From positions 1 through 64,000 of the forward strand of contig JAEUNH010000178.1 of NCBI GenBank assembly GCA_016791205.1: a stretch of 64,000 nucleotides of DNA, given 5' to 3'. Shown piece after piece: positions 56,001 through 64,000 of this stretch. The notes beneath the pieces are model-generated. The model searched no databases. It was given only the letters and a program-made list of their open reading frames with translations, and had not been told where the DNA came from. Every line of letters begins with the position of its first letter. Position 1 is the first letter of the stretch. Position numbers and translations under genes: made by a program. Source of the DNA: Rhodocyclaceae bacterium. GTDB lineage: Bacteria; Pseudomonadota; Gammaproteobacteria; Burkholderiales; Rhodocyclaceae.

Positions 56001-58481
56001 ATGACGATGCCCTCCCCTCCCGCCCCCTTGCGTACCGGCCTGTGGCCGGTCGTTCTGTTCCTCCTGCTGGCGGCCGGCATCGCCGCGCTCTGGTTTTCGG
56101 CGATCGGCGCCTACCGGACGGCGGTGCTCGACGAACGCGGCCGCGAGCTGCGGGTCATCGCCGAGTCGCGCATCGATTTCATCCGCCTCTGGCTCGATGA
56201 GCGGCGCAACGACGCCGTGGTACAGGCCAACCGCCTGCTGATGGCCAATACCCTGCGGCCCCGTGGCGACGCCGGCGCCTATTCCCATAGCCAAGTGGTC
56301 GACCAGTTGGAAGCCGTCCGCCGGGCCTACAACTACAAGGCCGTCTCGCTAGTGGACCTGGACGGCAATTTGCGCATCGGCGCCGGCCGGCTGAGCGATT
56401 TCGGCCGCGACGCCACCGCGAAGGCGGGGCGGAGCGCCATCGCCAGCGGAAAGACCCTCGTCAGTCTGGCCTACCACCCCGAGCAAGGCGGACGCCACCA
56501 TATCGACATCGATATCGCCGCGCCGGTGGCCGACGTCCGCCTGCCCGGTGCGCCCACCCTCGGGGCGCTGGTTTTCCACTTCGACTCGCGCAGCCACCTC
56601 GATCCCCTGGTGGGACGCTGGCCGACCGCCAGCGCGAGCGGCGAGGCCTTCCTCTTCGAGCTGGTCGGCGACCGGATCGTCGTCCTCAGCTCGCTGCGGC
56701 AGGCCGAGCGGGAAGCCTTGCAGAGGCGGGCCGACGAGGCGGCGCTGCCGGCGGCCCTGGCCGCGCGCGGCAGCCAGGGCCTGCTCGAGGGCATCGACTA
56801 CCGCGGGGTGCCGGTGCTGGCCGCCGTCGGCCGGGTACCGGAGATGCCCTGGTACGTGGTGGCCAAGCTCGACCGCGCGGAAGTGCTGGCGCCGGTGCGG
56901 CGCGAGGCGCTGTGGTCCGGCACGCTCTCCGCGCTGCTGATGCTGGCGCTCGGTCTGGCCCTCTACTCCTGGCAGCGCCGCGGCCGCAGCGAGCTGGCCC
57001 TGGCGCGCCGCGCCGCGGCGGAAGAGGCGCTGGCCGCCAGCGAGGCGCGCTTCCGCAAGCTGACCGAGTACTCCTGGGACTATCAGCTGCTCTACGACCG
57101 CAACATGAAAATCGTCCATGCCAGCCCTTCGGTGACACGCGATCTCGGTTACGACCTCGTCGGGCGGCATATCGGGGACGGCAGGGCAACGGTGCACCCG
57201 GAGGACGTCGGCAAAGTCGAGGCGGCGCGGCAATCGGCCCTGGCGCAGCCGCGATTGCCGCAGCGGGTCGATCACCGCCTTGGGCGAGGCGACGGAATCT
57301 GGATCGATGTCGAGGCCTACTTCGTCAACTACTTCGACGATCCCGACATCCGCGCGCTGTCCTACGTGGCGCGCGACGTCAGCGGGCGCCTGCGGGCGGA
57401 GGCGGCGCTGCGCGACAGCGAGGAGCGCTACCGCTTCCTCTTCGAGCTCTCGCCAGACGCCGTCTTCGTGCATCGCGACAACGTCCTGCTGATCGCCAAC
57501 GACGCGGCGGCGCGGCTGTTCCGCGCCGGCTCCGCCGCGGCGCTGGCCGGGCTCGACTGGCACGAACTGGTGGCCCCCGAGGGCTGGCCCGCCACCGAGC
57601 GGCGCATCGCCGCGCTGATGGGCGGCGAGCGCCCCTTCCTGGACCCGGCCGAGCAGCGCTACCGCGCCCGCGACGGCGCGATCATCCCGGTGGAAGCCAC
57701 CGCGGCGCGCATCGTCATCGGCGGCCGGCCGGCGGTAATGTCGGTGGTGCGCGACATCGCCGAGCGCAAGCAGGCCGAGGCCGAGCGCCAGGCCGCCGAA
57801 CGCCGCCTGCGCGACACCCTGGTGCGCGAGGTGCACCACCGCATCAAGAACCACCTGCAGGGCCTCTCCGGCCTGCTGCGCCAGCACGTCGGCGGCCAGC
57901 CGGCGCTGAAGCAGGTGCTGGAGCAGTTCACCACCCAGGTCAACGCCATCTCGGTGGTGCACGGCCTGCAGGGCCGCACGCCGGGCGGCCGGACCAGCCT
58001 GCGCGGCCTGGTCATGGAGATTGCCGCCTTCCTCGGCGGCCTGCTCGGCACGCCGCTGCGTCTGGCGGAAAGCGGCGACCAGTGCTTCATGGCGCGGCCG
58101 TGCGACCACGGGGGCGAGTGCCGCCTGACGATCGCCGAGGAAGAGTCGGTGCCGGTGGCGCTGATCGTCAACGAGCTGCTCACCAACGCCGTGCGCCACC
58201 GCCACGGCCCGGCGCCGCTCTCGCTGGACATCCGCTGCGACGAGCGCGCCGCCCTGATCGCGATCCGCAATCCCGGCCGGCTCGGCCCCGATTTCGATTT
58301 CGCCCGGGGTCAGGGGCTCGGCACCGGGCTCGGTCTGGTGCGTTCGCTGCTGCCGCAAAAGGGCATGACCCTGCGGCTGGCCAATGCCGACGACGGCCAT
58401 GTGGAAACGCGGATCGAGCTGACGGCGCCGCTGCTGCAGGACGCCTTGGCGGTCGAGCCTCAGCTGGCCAGCCGGCGATAA
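56001..58481 (+). CDS. Membrane sensor histidine kinase, two PAS domains, HisKA_2 type
   Basis: A protein of 826 residues. First helix about 13-35, periplasmic sensor about 36-305, second helix about 310-327, PAS domains about 345-465 and 470-590, then the HisKA_2 phospho-acceptor in LVREVHHRIKNHLQGLSGLL (His near 613) and an ATPase domain (NELLTNAVRH; GQGLGTGLGLVRSLL). Between the H-box and N-box sits CFMARPCDHGGEC (Cys 695, 701, 707), a regular C-x5-C-x5-C that could bind metal or sense redox. No response regulator is adjacent. Its 3' end overlaps the convergent VWA gene by 22 bases. Confidence 0.92.
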   Translation: MTMPSPPAPLRTGLWPVVLFLLLAAGIAALWFSAIGAYRTAVLDERGRELRVIAESRIDFIRLWLDERRNDAVVQANRLLMANTLRPRGDAGAYSHSQVVDQLEAVRRAYNYKAVSLVDLDGNLRIGAGRLSDFGRDATAKAGRSAIASGKTLVSLAYHPEQGGRHHIDIDIAAPVADVRLPGAPTLGALVFHFDSRSHLDPLVGRWPTASASGEAFLFELVGDRIVVLSSLRQAEREALQRRADEAALPAALAARGSQGLLEGIDYRGVPVLAAVGRVPEMPWYVVAKLDRAEVLAPVRREALWSGTLSALLMLALGLALYSWQRRGRSELALARRAAAEEALAASEARFRKLTEYSWDYQLLYDRNMKIVHASPSVTRDLGYDLVGRHIGDGRATVHPEDVGKVEAARQSALAQPRLPQRVDHRLGRGDGIWIDVEAYFVNYFDDPDIRALSYVARDVSGRLRAEAALRDSEERYRFLFELSPDAVFVHRDNVLLIANDAAARLFRAGSAAALAGLDWHELVAPEGWPATERRIAALMGGERPFLDPAEQRYRARDGAIIPVEATAARIVIGGRPAVMSVVRDIAERKQAEAERQAAERRLRDTLVREVHHRIKNHLQGLSGLLRQHVGGQPALKQVLEQFTTQVNAISVVHGLQGRTPGGRTSLRGLVMEIAAFLGGLLGTPLRLAESGDQCFMARPCDHGGECRLTIAEEESVPVALIVNELLTNAVRHRHGPAPLSLDIRCDERAALIAIRNPGRLGPDFDFARGQGLGTGLGLVRSLLPQKGMTLRLANADDGHVETRIELTAPLLQDALAVEPQLASRR

Positions 58482-60529
58482 ATGTCGGCGATCTTCAGCG
58501 GCAGCTTCCGCGCATCGTCGAGCACGGTGTAGCGCGCCGGGCCATAGAGGCGCGGCAGGTAGTCGGCGCCGTGGCGGTCGATGGTGACGCAGTAGCTCCT
58601 CACCCCGCGTTCATGCGCCTCCTGCAGGGCGCGGCGGGTGTCCTCGATGCCGTAGTGGCCGCGATACTCGTCGCCGAAATCGTCGGGCCGGCCGTCCGAC
58701 AGGGTGACCAGCAGCTTGTGCCGCGCCGGCTGCGCCTCAAGAAGGCGGGTGAGGTGGCGGACGGCCACGCCCATCCGCGTGTAGTCCTTCGCCTCGATGG
58801 CGGCGATGCGCCCGCGCACCGTGGCGTCGTAGCGCTCGTCGAAGCGCTTCACCGGATAGATGTCGCAGCGGGTGCGCGTCCAGCCGGAAAAGCCGTAGAT
58901 GGCGTAGGCGTCGCCGAGCCGCTCCAGGGCCTCGCACAGCATCACCAGCGATTCGCGCTCGGCGTCGTTCACCCAGCCCTGGGTCGAGCCGCTCATGTCG
59001 ACCATGAACATCGCCGCCAGCGAGCGCTCGCGGCGGACGCGGCGGACGTACAGCCGGCCGGAGGCTTCGGCTCCGGCGCGACGGTCGGCGGCGGCATCGA
59101 CCAGCGCGTCGAGGTCGATCTCCTCGCCCTCGGGCTGGCGGCCGAGCAGGCGGTCCTCGCCGCGCAGCAACTCGAAGCGGCGGCGGATGTCGCGGATTGC
59201 CGCCGTGTTGCGCAGACCGACTTTTGCCACGTAGCCGGGATCGCCCGGCGGCAGCTCAACCTCGAACAGGTGGCACCAGCCGCGGCGGTATGCGCGGCGG
59301 CGGTAGTCCCACTCGTCGTAGCGGGCGTGCGGCTGGCGGTGGCCGGTCAGCGCATCCTCGCCGCCGCCCTGGCGCGGCGTCGGCTGCCAGGCGCCCGGCC
59401 CGGCCGGCACCAGGCATTCCGGCGGCACCTCGCCCAGATCCTGCAGCAGCGACTGGGCCGCCGCCTGCGCCTCGGGCGGCAGCGCCACGATCTCGCCGTC
59501 GAGGCTGAGCGCCACCCTGCCGCCTTCGACATTCAGCGCCGGCGCATCCTCGCCGGCGCCCTGCCGGCCGCCGAAGCCCTTCAACGTCGACAGGGCGCGG
59601 CGTACGGTTTCGCTTTCGCGGGCGATGCGCGCCGCGCGCACCCGCAGCGCCGCCTCGAGATCGATGGCGCCGGCGTGCGGCAGTTGCGGCGGCTCGTCCT
59701 CCCCCGCCATGATCTCTTCAAGAAAAGTCAGTGTCCGCGAGACGGCGGCATCGGGATGCGCCAGGCGCGCCACGGCCGGCAGCAGGCGCGCCGGCCAGGG
59801 GCCGCGCAGGCGCGCGATCTCGGCGGCCAGGCCGGGCAGCTCGGCGCCCAGCACCGCTTCCAGGCGGATGGCTTCCAGCACGGCGAACCAGCGCTGGGCG
59901 CGGGCCCGCTCCGGCCAGCGCGCGAAGGCCGCCGCGACATCGCTCCCGGCCGAGCCGAACGTGCCATGGCGTGTCTGCGCCCAGAGGAGGGCGGCCATGG
60001 CCCGGTACAGCCGGCGGTTGTCCCTGGCCGTGGGCAGGGCCGCCAGTTGCGCCGGCAGGAACACGGTTTCGGTGTCGGTATGGGCGGTTGCCGCGGCGGC
60101 CAGCGCCAGCGGCCGGCCGCTGAGGCCCTGCAGGAAGCGGCCGAGTCGCGCCTCGAGGTCGCCGAGCCGGGCCGCCGACTGGGCGCGCGCCGCGCAGAAA
60201 GCGTCGAGGTCGCGCAGCAGGCGCATCGCCGCCTGGCCGCCCTCCCGATCGTAGGCCTCCAGCCCGGCCAGCACCCAGGCCTCGAAGCCGGCGGCATCGA
60301 GCCGTGCGAGCGCCCGCGGCCCCAGCGCGGCGACGAGATAGCCGATCTCGGCATACGATTGGGCGGCGACGCCGACCCAATGCAGGACGCGCTCCTGCTG
60401 CTCGCGGGCGAGCTTTTCCAGCCCTTCGGAAATGCCTTTCGCCGAGCGGTGCGAGGTCGAGGCGAAGAGCAGCTCGTCGAGCCGCTCTTCGAGCTCGTTT
60501 GCGAAAAGTTTTCGTGTGCTGGCGCTCAC
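58460..60529 (-). CDS. cbbO: CbbO/NorD-type von Willebrand A domain protein
   Basis: A protein of 689 residues with a C-terminal VWA domain whose MIDAS is DMSGSTQGWV (about residue 510), later TLSDGRPDDFGDEY. The central part holds EGEEIDLDALVDAAADRRAG typical of CbbO/NorD. CbbO works with the AAA+ protein CbbQ to reactivate Rubisco; the very similar NorD/NorQ pair matures nitric oxide reductase. Neither Rubisco nor norCB genes are in the window, so the client is undecided. Two dispersed motif copies lie in the gene. Confidence 0.85.
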   Translation of the reverse strand: MSASTRKLFANELEERLDELLFASTSHRSAKGISEGLEKLAREQQERVLHWVGVAAQSYAEIGYLVAALGPRALARLDAAGFEAWVLAGLEAYDREGGQAAMRLLRDLDAFCAARAQSAARLGDLEARLGRFLQGLSGRPLALAAAATAHTDTETVFLPAQLAALPTARDNRRLYRAMAALLWAQTRHGTFGSAGSDVAAAFARWPERARAQRWFAVLEAIRLEAVLGAELPGLAAEIARLRGPWPARLLPAVARLAHPDAAVSRTLTFLEEIMAGEDEPPQLPHAGAIDLEAALRVRAARIARESETVRRALSTLKGFGGRQGAGEDAPALNVEGGRVALSLDGEIVALPPEAQAAAQSLLQDLGEVPPECLVPAGPGAWQPTPRQGGGEDALTGHRQPHARYDEWDYRRRAYRRGWCHLFEVELPPGDPGYVAKVGLRNTAAIRDIRRRFELLRGEDRLLGRQPEGEEIDLDALVDAAADRRAGAEASGRLYVRRVRRERSLAAMFMVDMSGSTQGWVNDAERESLVMLCEALERLGDAYAIYGFSGWTRTRCDIYPVKRFDERYDATVRGRIAAIEAKDYTRMGVAVRHLTRLLEAQPARHKLLVTLSDGRPDDFGDEYRGHYGIEDTRRALQEAHERGVRSYCVTIDRHGADYLPRLYGPARYTVLDDARKLPLKIADIYRRLAS
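59200..59227 (-). repeat. Dispersed 28-bp motif, copy 9 (in cbbO/norD-like gene)
   Basis: Matches 26 of 28 consensus positions and encodes A-K-V-G-L-R-N-T-A just before the RRRFE segment. Confidence 0.85.
59721..59748 (+). repeat. Dispersed 28-bp motif, weaker copy 10 (in cbbO/norD-like gene)
   Basis: Matches 21 of 28 consensus positions, antisense to the gene and opposite in orientation to copy 9. Confidence 0.5.
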
Positions 60530-60560
60530 TGGAATTTCCGAGCGCAGCGAGCAGCCGTCA

Positions 60561-60581
60561 CCCCCTTCTGCCAGAAGGGGG
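60561..60581. repeat. Hairpin between the CbbQ- and CbbO-like genes
   Basis: CCCCCTTCTG and CAGAAGGGGG separated by one base, in the 66-base gap between two co-directional genes. Perfect 10-bp arms, no T tract, so more likely an mRNA-processing or stability element than a full terminator. Confidence 0.6.
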
Positions 60582-60595
60582 GCGGGGGCAAGTCT

Positions 60596-61411
60596 TCAGA
60601 ACACGGCGTGGACGAGATCATCCAGCGTCCCGGTCATCTCCGGATCGTCGCTGAGCGCCCGGGCGATCGCCGCGGTGCAGGCCGTCGCCGGCTCGACGCC
60701 GTCGGCGATCAACTGCGCGGCGTGCACCAGCAGGCGCGTGCTGGCGCCCTCGTCGAGCCCGGCGCCCTTGAGGTTCCTGGTCAGTTCGCCGAGCTTGACC
60801 AGGCGGCGCGCCGTCTCCGCATCGACGCTGCCTTCCTGGGCAACGATGCCGGCCTCGATGGTGGCCTCGGGGTAGTCGAATTCCAGCGCCACGAAGCGCT
60901 GGCGGGTGGACGGCTTGATCTCCTTCAGCACGCTCTGGTAGCCCGGGTTGTAGGAGATCACCAGCATGAAGTCGTCGGGGGCGGCCACCAGCTCCCCGCG
61001 CTTGTCGATGGCCAGCAGGCGGCGGTTGTCGGCCAGCGGATGGATCACCACCGTGGTGTCCTTGCGCGCCTCGACGATCTCGTCGAGATAGCAGATCGCC
61101 CCGGCGCGCACCGCGGCGGCGAGCGGGCCGTCCACCCACACCGTCTCGTTGCCGACGATGAGGTAGCGGCCGACGAGGTCGGCGGTGGTGAGGTCGTCGT
61201 GGCAGGCCACGGTGACCAGCGGGCGCTGCAGGCGCCAGGCCATGTATTCGACGAAGCGCGTCTTGCCGCAGCCGGTCGGCCCCTTCAGCAGCACCGGCAG
61301 GCGGCGGCGCTGGGCCGACTCGAAGAGGGCCACCTCGTCGCCGACGGGCTGGTAGTAGGGCTCCCGCTCGATGCGTGCCAGTTCGGGCGCCAGGCTGGTC
61401 GGAAATTTCAT
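60596..61411 (-). CDS. cbbQ: CbbQ/NirQ/NorQ-type AAA+ ATPase
   Basis: MoxR-class AAA+ protein of 271 residues. Walker [21 protein letters not shown] (about residues 40-59), Walker [12 protein letters not shown], sensor region [36 protein letters not shown] at the N terminus is family-specific. It should form a hexamer with the CbbO/NorD partner encoded next and remodel Rubisco or nitric oxide reductase. Start ATG 61411. Confidence 0.9.
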   Translation of the reverse strand: MKFPTSLAPELARIEREPYYQPVGDEVALFESAQRRRLPVLLKGPTGCGKTRFVEYMAWRLQRPLVTVACHDDLTTADLVGRYLIVGNETVWVDGPLAAAVRAGAICYLDEIVEARKDTTVVIHPLADNRRLLAIDKRGELVAAPDDFMLVISYNPGYQSVLKEIKPSTRQRFVALEFDYPEATIEAGIVAQEGSVDAETARRLVKLGELTRNLKGAGLDEGASTRLLVHAAQLIADGVEPATACTAAIARALSDDPEMTGTLDDLVHAVF

Positions 61412-61513
61412 TTAAGCCTCATGCATCAAGAGGATACCGGAAATACGGGATGGACGCGGGGCGCAAACCGGTGCAACATTCAGGCCATTGCGGAAACAAG
61501 CGTTGACTGGCTC

Positions 61514-62545
61514 ATGACGCCCAACCACAACAATCCGCCGCCGGCCACCGGACAGTGCGCCACCCCGGACAGCTGCGCCACGCGCCTGGAACTCGCCAGG
61601 CAGATCGCGGAGCTGGAAAGCCGGGTGACCACCGACGCCCTCACCGGCCTGTGGAACCGCGCCCATTTCGACCATATCATCGAGAAGGAGCTCGACCGCA
61701 GCCTGCGCCACAGGCAGCCGCTGTCGCTGATCCTGCTCGACATCGACAACTTCAAGCGCATCAACGACGCGTTCGGCCACCAGGTCGGCGACCGGGTGCT
61801 GCGCGAACTGGCCATCGTCGCCAACTCGGCGATCCGTTCCTCCGATGCCCTGTTCCGCTGGGGCGGCGAGGAGTTCGCCGTGCTGGCCATGTCCTCGGGC
61901 TACCGCGGCGCCGGCCGCCTGGCCGAATCCCTGCGCGGCCAGCTGGCCAGCCACCTGTTCCCCTCGGTCGGATCGCTCACTGTCAGCCTGGGCGTGGCGG
62001 AGCATGCCGATGCCGAAAGCGCCGAAGACTGGTTCCGCCGCGCCGATGCCATGCTGTATGCCGCCAAGCACGACGGGCGCAACGCGGTGCGCATCGACCC
62101 CCAGGGGAACTCGGACCAGTGGCGCGAACCGGGCATCCGGCCGAACCTGCATCTGGTCTGGCAGGAGGCCCACGAGTGCGGCGAGCCGAGCATCGACCGG
62201 GAGCACCAGGAGCTGTTCGAGCTGGCCAACGACCTGATCGACGAATTCTTCGCGCACGACGAAGACAGCGGCCAGATCCTCCCCGCCTTCGACCGGCTGC
62301 TTGGACATATCGCCCGCCACTTCGCCAGCGAAGAGGAGATCCTGGCGCGGCACGGCTACGCCGAGTTGGAGGCCCACCGTCGCGCCCATGCCGGGCTGCT
62401 GGCGCGGGCGGAGGAGCTGCGCAACGCCGTGAAGGCCGGTGGCGCCGGCCTGGGCGGCCTAGTGGAGTTCCTCGCCGGCGACGTGGTGGCGCGGCACCTG
62501 TTCAAGGCCGACCGCGACTTCTTCCCGCTCTTCAATACGCAATAA
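61514..62545 (+). CDS. Diguanylate cyclase with C-terminal bacteriohemerythrin domain
   Basis: A protein of 343 residues from ATG 61514. The GGDEF domain covers about residues 35-195 with an intact active site RWGGEEFAVL (GGEEF at 117) and an inhibitory site RSSD five residues before it, so it should make c-di-GMP with feedback control. The hemerythrin domain (about 215-343) keeps all di-iron ligands: IDREHQELF, GHIARHFASEEEIL, EAHRRAHAGLL and RHLFKADRDF. It therefore probably couples O2 or NO sensing to c-di-GMP. No signal peptide or membrane helix. Confidence 0.92.
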   Translation: MTPNHNNPPPATGQCATPDSCATRLELARQIAELESRVTTDALTGLWNRAHFDHIIEKELDRSLRHRQPLSLILLDIDNFKRINDAFGHQVGDRVLRELAIVANSAIRSSDALFRWGGEEFAVLAMSSGYRGAGRLAESLRGQLASHLFPSVGSLTVSLGVAEHADAESAEDWFRRADAMLYAAKHDGRNAVRIDPQGNSDQWREPGIRPNLHLVWQEAHECGEPSIDREHQELFELANDLIDEFFAHDEDSGQILPAFDRLLGHIARHFASEEEILARHGYAELEAHRRAHAGLLARAEELRNAVKAGGAGLGGLVEFLAGDVVARHLFKADRDFFPLFNTQ

Positions 62546-63460
62546 TCAGTCGTCGAAGCCTTCGTCGCGCGGATCTTCCTCGCGCGCCAGCTTCTCCGCC
62601 GCCTCGCGCTCCGCGGCAAACGCCTTCTCGCGCGCCTGTGCGCGCCGCTTTTCCGCGGCCTCCTTGTGCAGGGGTATGGTTTCCTCGCCGAACAGCACCT
62701 GGCGCAGGAACCGGTAGCCGAACTGCAGCAGCGCCTGCTCGGCCTGCAGCGTATCGCCCATCATGGCCTGACGCTCGACCGGCGGCACGTCGTAGAGCTC
62801 GTTGAACGGACCGGAATCGACGAAGGCGCGGAAGGTGTCGAGGTCGTAGCAGGTCATGAAGAACAGCTGGCGGCTCTTCACCGAGGGCTTGCCGACCGTC
62901 GGCCCCGAGGACATCTTCTTCAGCACCAGCTGGCGCCAGCCGCGCCCCTGCTCGTCGTATTCCGTCAGTCCCTGCTCGGCGCGGTAGTCGTCGATGGAGA
63001 GGCTCCTCGGCTCGTTGTGGCCGAGGCAGTGCTCTTCCTTGACCAGGGCGTAGGAATGCGTGTCGGTGTACTCGTCCTGCTTGCGCATGGAGAGCAGCGC
63101 CACCGGGTAGTAGCGGCAGGCGGTGGGGCGGTCCTCATAGACGCTGCAGCCTTCCGGGGTCATGAACTGGCAGGCGCTGCCGCCGCTGACCGGCTTCAGC
63201 TTGATGCCGGCGATGCCGTCCTTCTCCAGTTCGTAGGGCACGGCGTACTGCTGCAGGAACTGCGCCGAAGCGAGCCCCAGGCGGCGCTTCAAACGCAGGA
63301 TGTCGTAGGGCGTCAGCGAGATGTCGATGTTGCTGCAGCAGGCGTTCCAGCAGGCGATGCCCTGGCGGCACCGGAACTGGATGTTCTTGCTCCCGTCGAC
63401 CATTTCCGGCACCACCGGGCTCTCCGGAAAAGGCAGGTCCTTCGCCATGTAAGTGTCCAT
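62546..63460 (-). CDS. YkgJ-family cysteine-cluster protein
   Basis: A protein of 304 residues from ATG 63460, best placed for the GAGG at 63468-63471; ATG 63466 is the alternative. Cysteine pattern CRQGIACWNACCSNID, then SACQFMTPEGCSVYEDRPTA followed by CRYYPV, is that of the zinc/iron-chelating YkgJ (Fe-S oxidoreductase) family. The C-terminal 45 residues are charged and helical. It lies directly after aprA, whose terminator ends at the ribosome-binding site of this gene, so expression probably needs read-through. A role in APS reductase maturation is inference. Confidence 0.85.
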   Translation of the reverse strand: MDTYMAKDLPFPESPVVPEMVDGSKNIQFRCRQGIACWNACCSNIDISLTPYDILRLKRRLGLASAQFLQQYAVPYELEKDGIAGIKLKPVSGGSACQFMTPEGCSVYEDRPTACRYYPVALLSMRKQDEYTDTHSYALVKEEHCLGHNEPRSLSIDDYRAEQGLTEYDEQGRGWRQLVLKKMSSGPTVGKPSVKSRQLFFMTCYDLDTFRAFVDSGPFNELYDVPPVERQAMMGDTLQAEQALLQFGYRFLRQVLFGEETIPLHKEAAEKRRAQAREKAFAAEREAAEKLAREEDPRDEGFDD

Positions 63461-63471
63461 TTGCATACCTC

Positions 63472-63508
63472 AAAAAACAAACCGGGCGCCCCGACAGGGA
63501 CGCCCGGT
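63472..63508 (-). terminator. Terminator after aprA
   Basis: On the minus strand, stem ACCGGGCG...CGCCCGGT with inner CCC/GGG pairs, followed by TTTGTTTTTTG. It lies 23 bases after the aprA stop and touches the ribosome site of the next gene. Confidence 0.85.
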
Positions 63509-63531
63509 CAATGTTACCGCAGGCGTACCGC

Positions 63532-64000
63532 TCAGTGCGCGGCGGCCTTGAACAGCTTCGACTTGTCCACCAGATCGACGTGCTTGCGCTTGAAGCAGGT
63601 CCACTTCTTCGACTGCTTGTCGTAGACCGAATTCACGAAGCAGTGCCAGTTCTGCTCATCGACGAAGTTCTTGTCGGTGCGGTAGTAGAAGCCGGGGTAG
63701 CGGCTCTCCTCGCGGAACTGGATGTGCTTCATGTGCGCTTCGGCGGTGAGGATGCGGTGGTAGTTTTCCCAGGCGCGCAGCAGCTCGTGCAGATCCTTGG
63801 CGCGCATCTTCTGGGCGTCTTCCTTGAGCATCTCCAGCTTGCCCTCGGCCACGGCCAGCATCTTGTCGTTGGTGTTGTAGTAGGTGGCAACGCCGGCGAC
63901 GTACTCGTCCATGATCTTCTGCAGGCGGAACTGCAGCATCTTCGGCGTGATGTAGTGCGGGTTCACGTCGATGGCGGTGCTGTAGTCCTTGTGCTCGAGG
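63532..64000 (-). CDS. aprA: Adenylylsulfate reductase alpha subunit, C-terminal part
   Basis: Last 156 codons of AprA, the FAD subunit of APS reductase; the gene continues past the right edge. VNPHYITPKMLQFRLQKIMD, then EYVAGVATYYNTND, REESRYPGFYYRTDKNFVDE and NWHCFVNSVYDKQSKKWTCF are characteristic AprA C-terminal sequence. In sulfur oxidisers AprBA works in reverse, making APS from sulfite and AMP and giving electrons to the Qmo complex encoded 11 kb away. aprB is expected upstream (to the right), outside the window. Confidence 0.95.
   Translation of the reverse strand, partial: LEHKDYSTAIDVNPHYITPKMLQFRLQKIMDEYVAGVATYYNTNDKMLAVAEGKLEMLKEDAQKMRAKDLHELLRAWENYHRILTAEAHMKHIQFREESRYPGFYYRTDKNFVDEQNWHCFVNSVYDKQSKKWTCFKRKHVDLVDKSKLFKAAAH

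Noticed and set aside
56912..61513. Giant plus-strand open frame of about 1877 codons
   Set aside because: Its first 1534 codons run in a shifted frame over the histidine kinase and antisense to the CbbO- and CbbQ-like genes, with Arg/Ala/Gly-rich low-complexity translation. Only the last 343 codons (GGDEF-hemerythrin) are a real gene.

Overview
The window is GC-rich, gene-dense DNA from a betaproteobacterium that oxidises reduced sulfur compounds. The taxonomic call rests on gene orders common in that class: ileS-ribF, xseB-ispA-dxs, rpsP-rimM-trmD-rplS, ilvBHC-psd-pssA-leuA, sigma factor-DUF3619-DUF3106-RDD, lptFG divergent from pepA-holC-valS. The physiology rests on adenylylsulfate reductase (aprA), a Qmo/Hdr electron-transfer module, a SoeABC-type sulfite dehydrogenase, TusA and a DsrE2-type protein. 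A Sulfuritalea/Thiobacillus-like relative is plausible, but genus is inference. No rRNA, tRNA, CRISPR array, insertion sequence or phage gene was seen, and no gene-free stretch exceeds about 260 bases.

Layout. 1-9.9 kb: ileS (3' end outside the window), ribF, amiC and tsaE on the minus strand, divergent queG, a truncated DUF2784 remnant, sseA with a SpoIIAA-like protein, a DMT exporter, then xseB, ispA and dxs. 9.9-17.6 kb: folE2, a strong two-way terminator, the rpsP operon, a conserved hypothetical, a YihY membrane protein and a DUF2069 protein. 17.6-26.8 kb: a chemoreceptor, an ANTAR response regulator, then leuA, pssA, psd, ilvC, ilvH and ilvB. 26.9-37.6 kb: a sigma-factor operon, lptFG, pepA, holC, a small hypothetical, valS and an MFS transporter.

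37.7-52.7 kb is the sulfur-energy region. On the minus strand lie a FadL-like porin, dsrE2, tusA and soeC-soeB-soeA. On the plus strand lie a hypothetical, a phosphoesterase, an AAA/DUF4143 ATPase and qmoA-qmoB-hdrC-hdrB. The likely scheme is: TusA and DsrE2 handle sulfane sulfur in the cytoplasm; SoeABC oxidises sulfite directly to sulfate and feeds the quinone pool; in parallel AprBA makes APS from sulfite and passes electrons to QmoAB, with HdrCB in place of membrane QmoC. aprA enters the window at its right edge. Between hdrB and aprA are an exported CHAT/TPR protein, thrH, a multi-PAS histidine kinase, a CbbO/NorD-CbbQ/NorQ pair, a GGDEF-hemerythrin protein and a YkgJ-family cysteine-cluster protein.

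The most unexpected feature is a dispersed asymmetric motif of about 28 bp (core AAAAGTCGGTCTGCGC followed by ACGGCGA) found ten times. It occurs in both orientations, inside genes in different reading frames and in two intergenic gaps. It looks like a DNA-level signal, perhaps an uptake-sequence-like or recombination motif, not an encoded protein motif.
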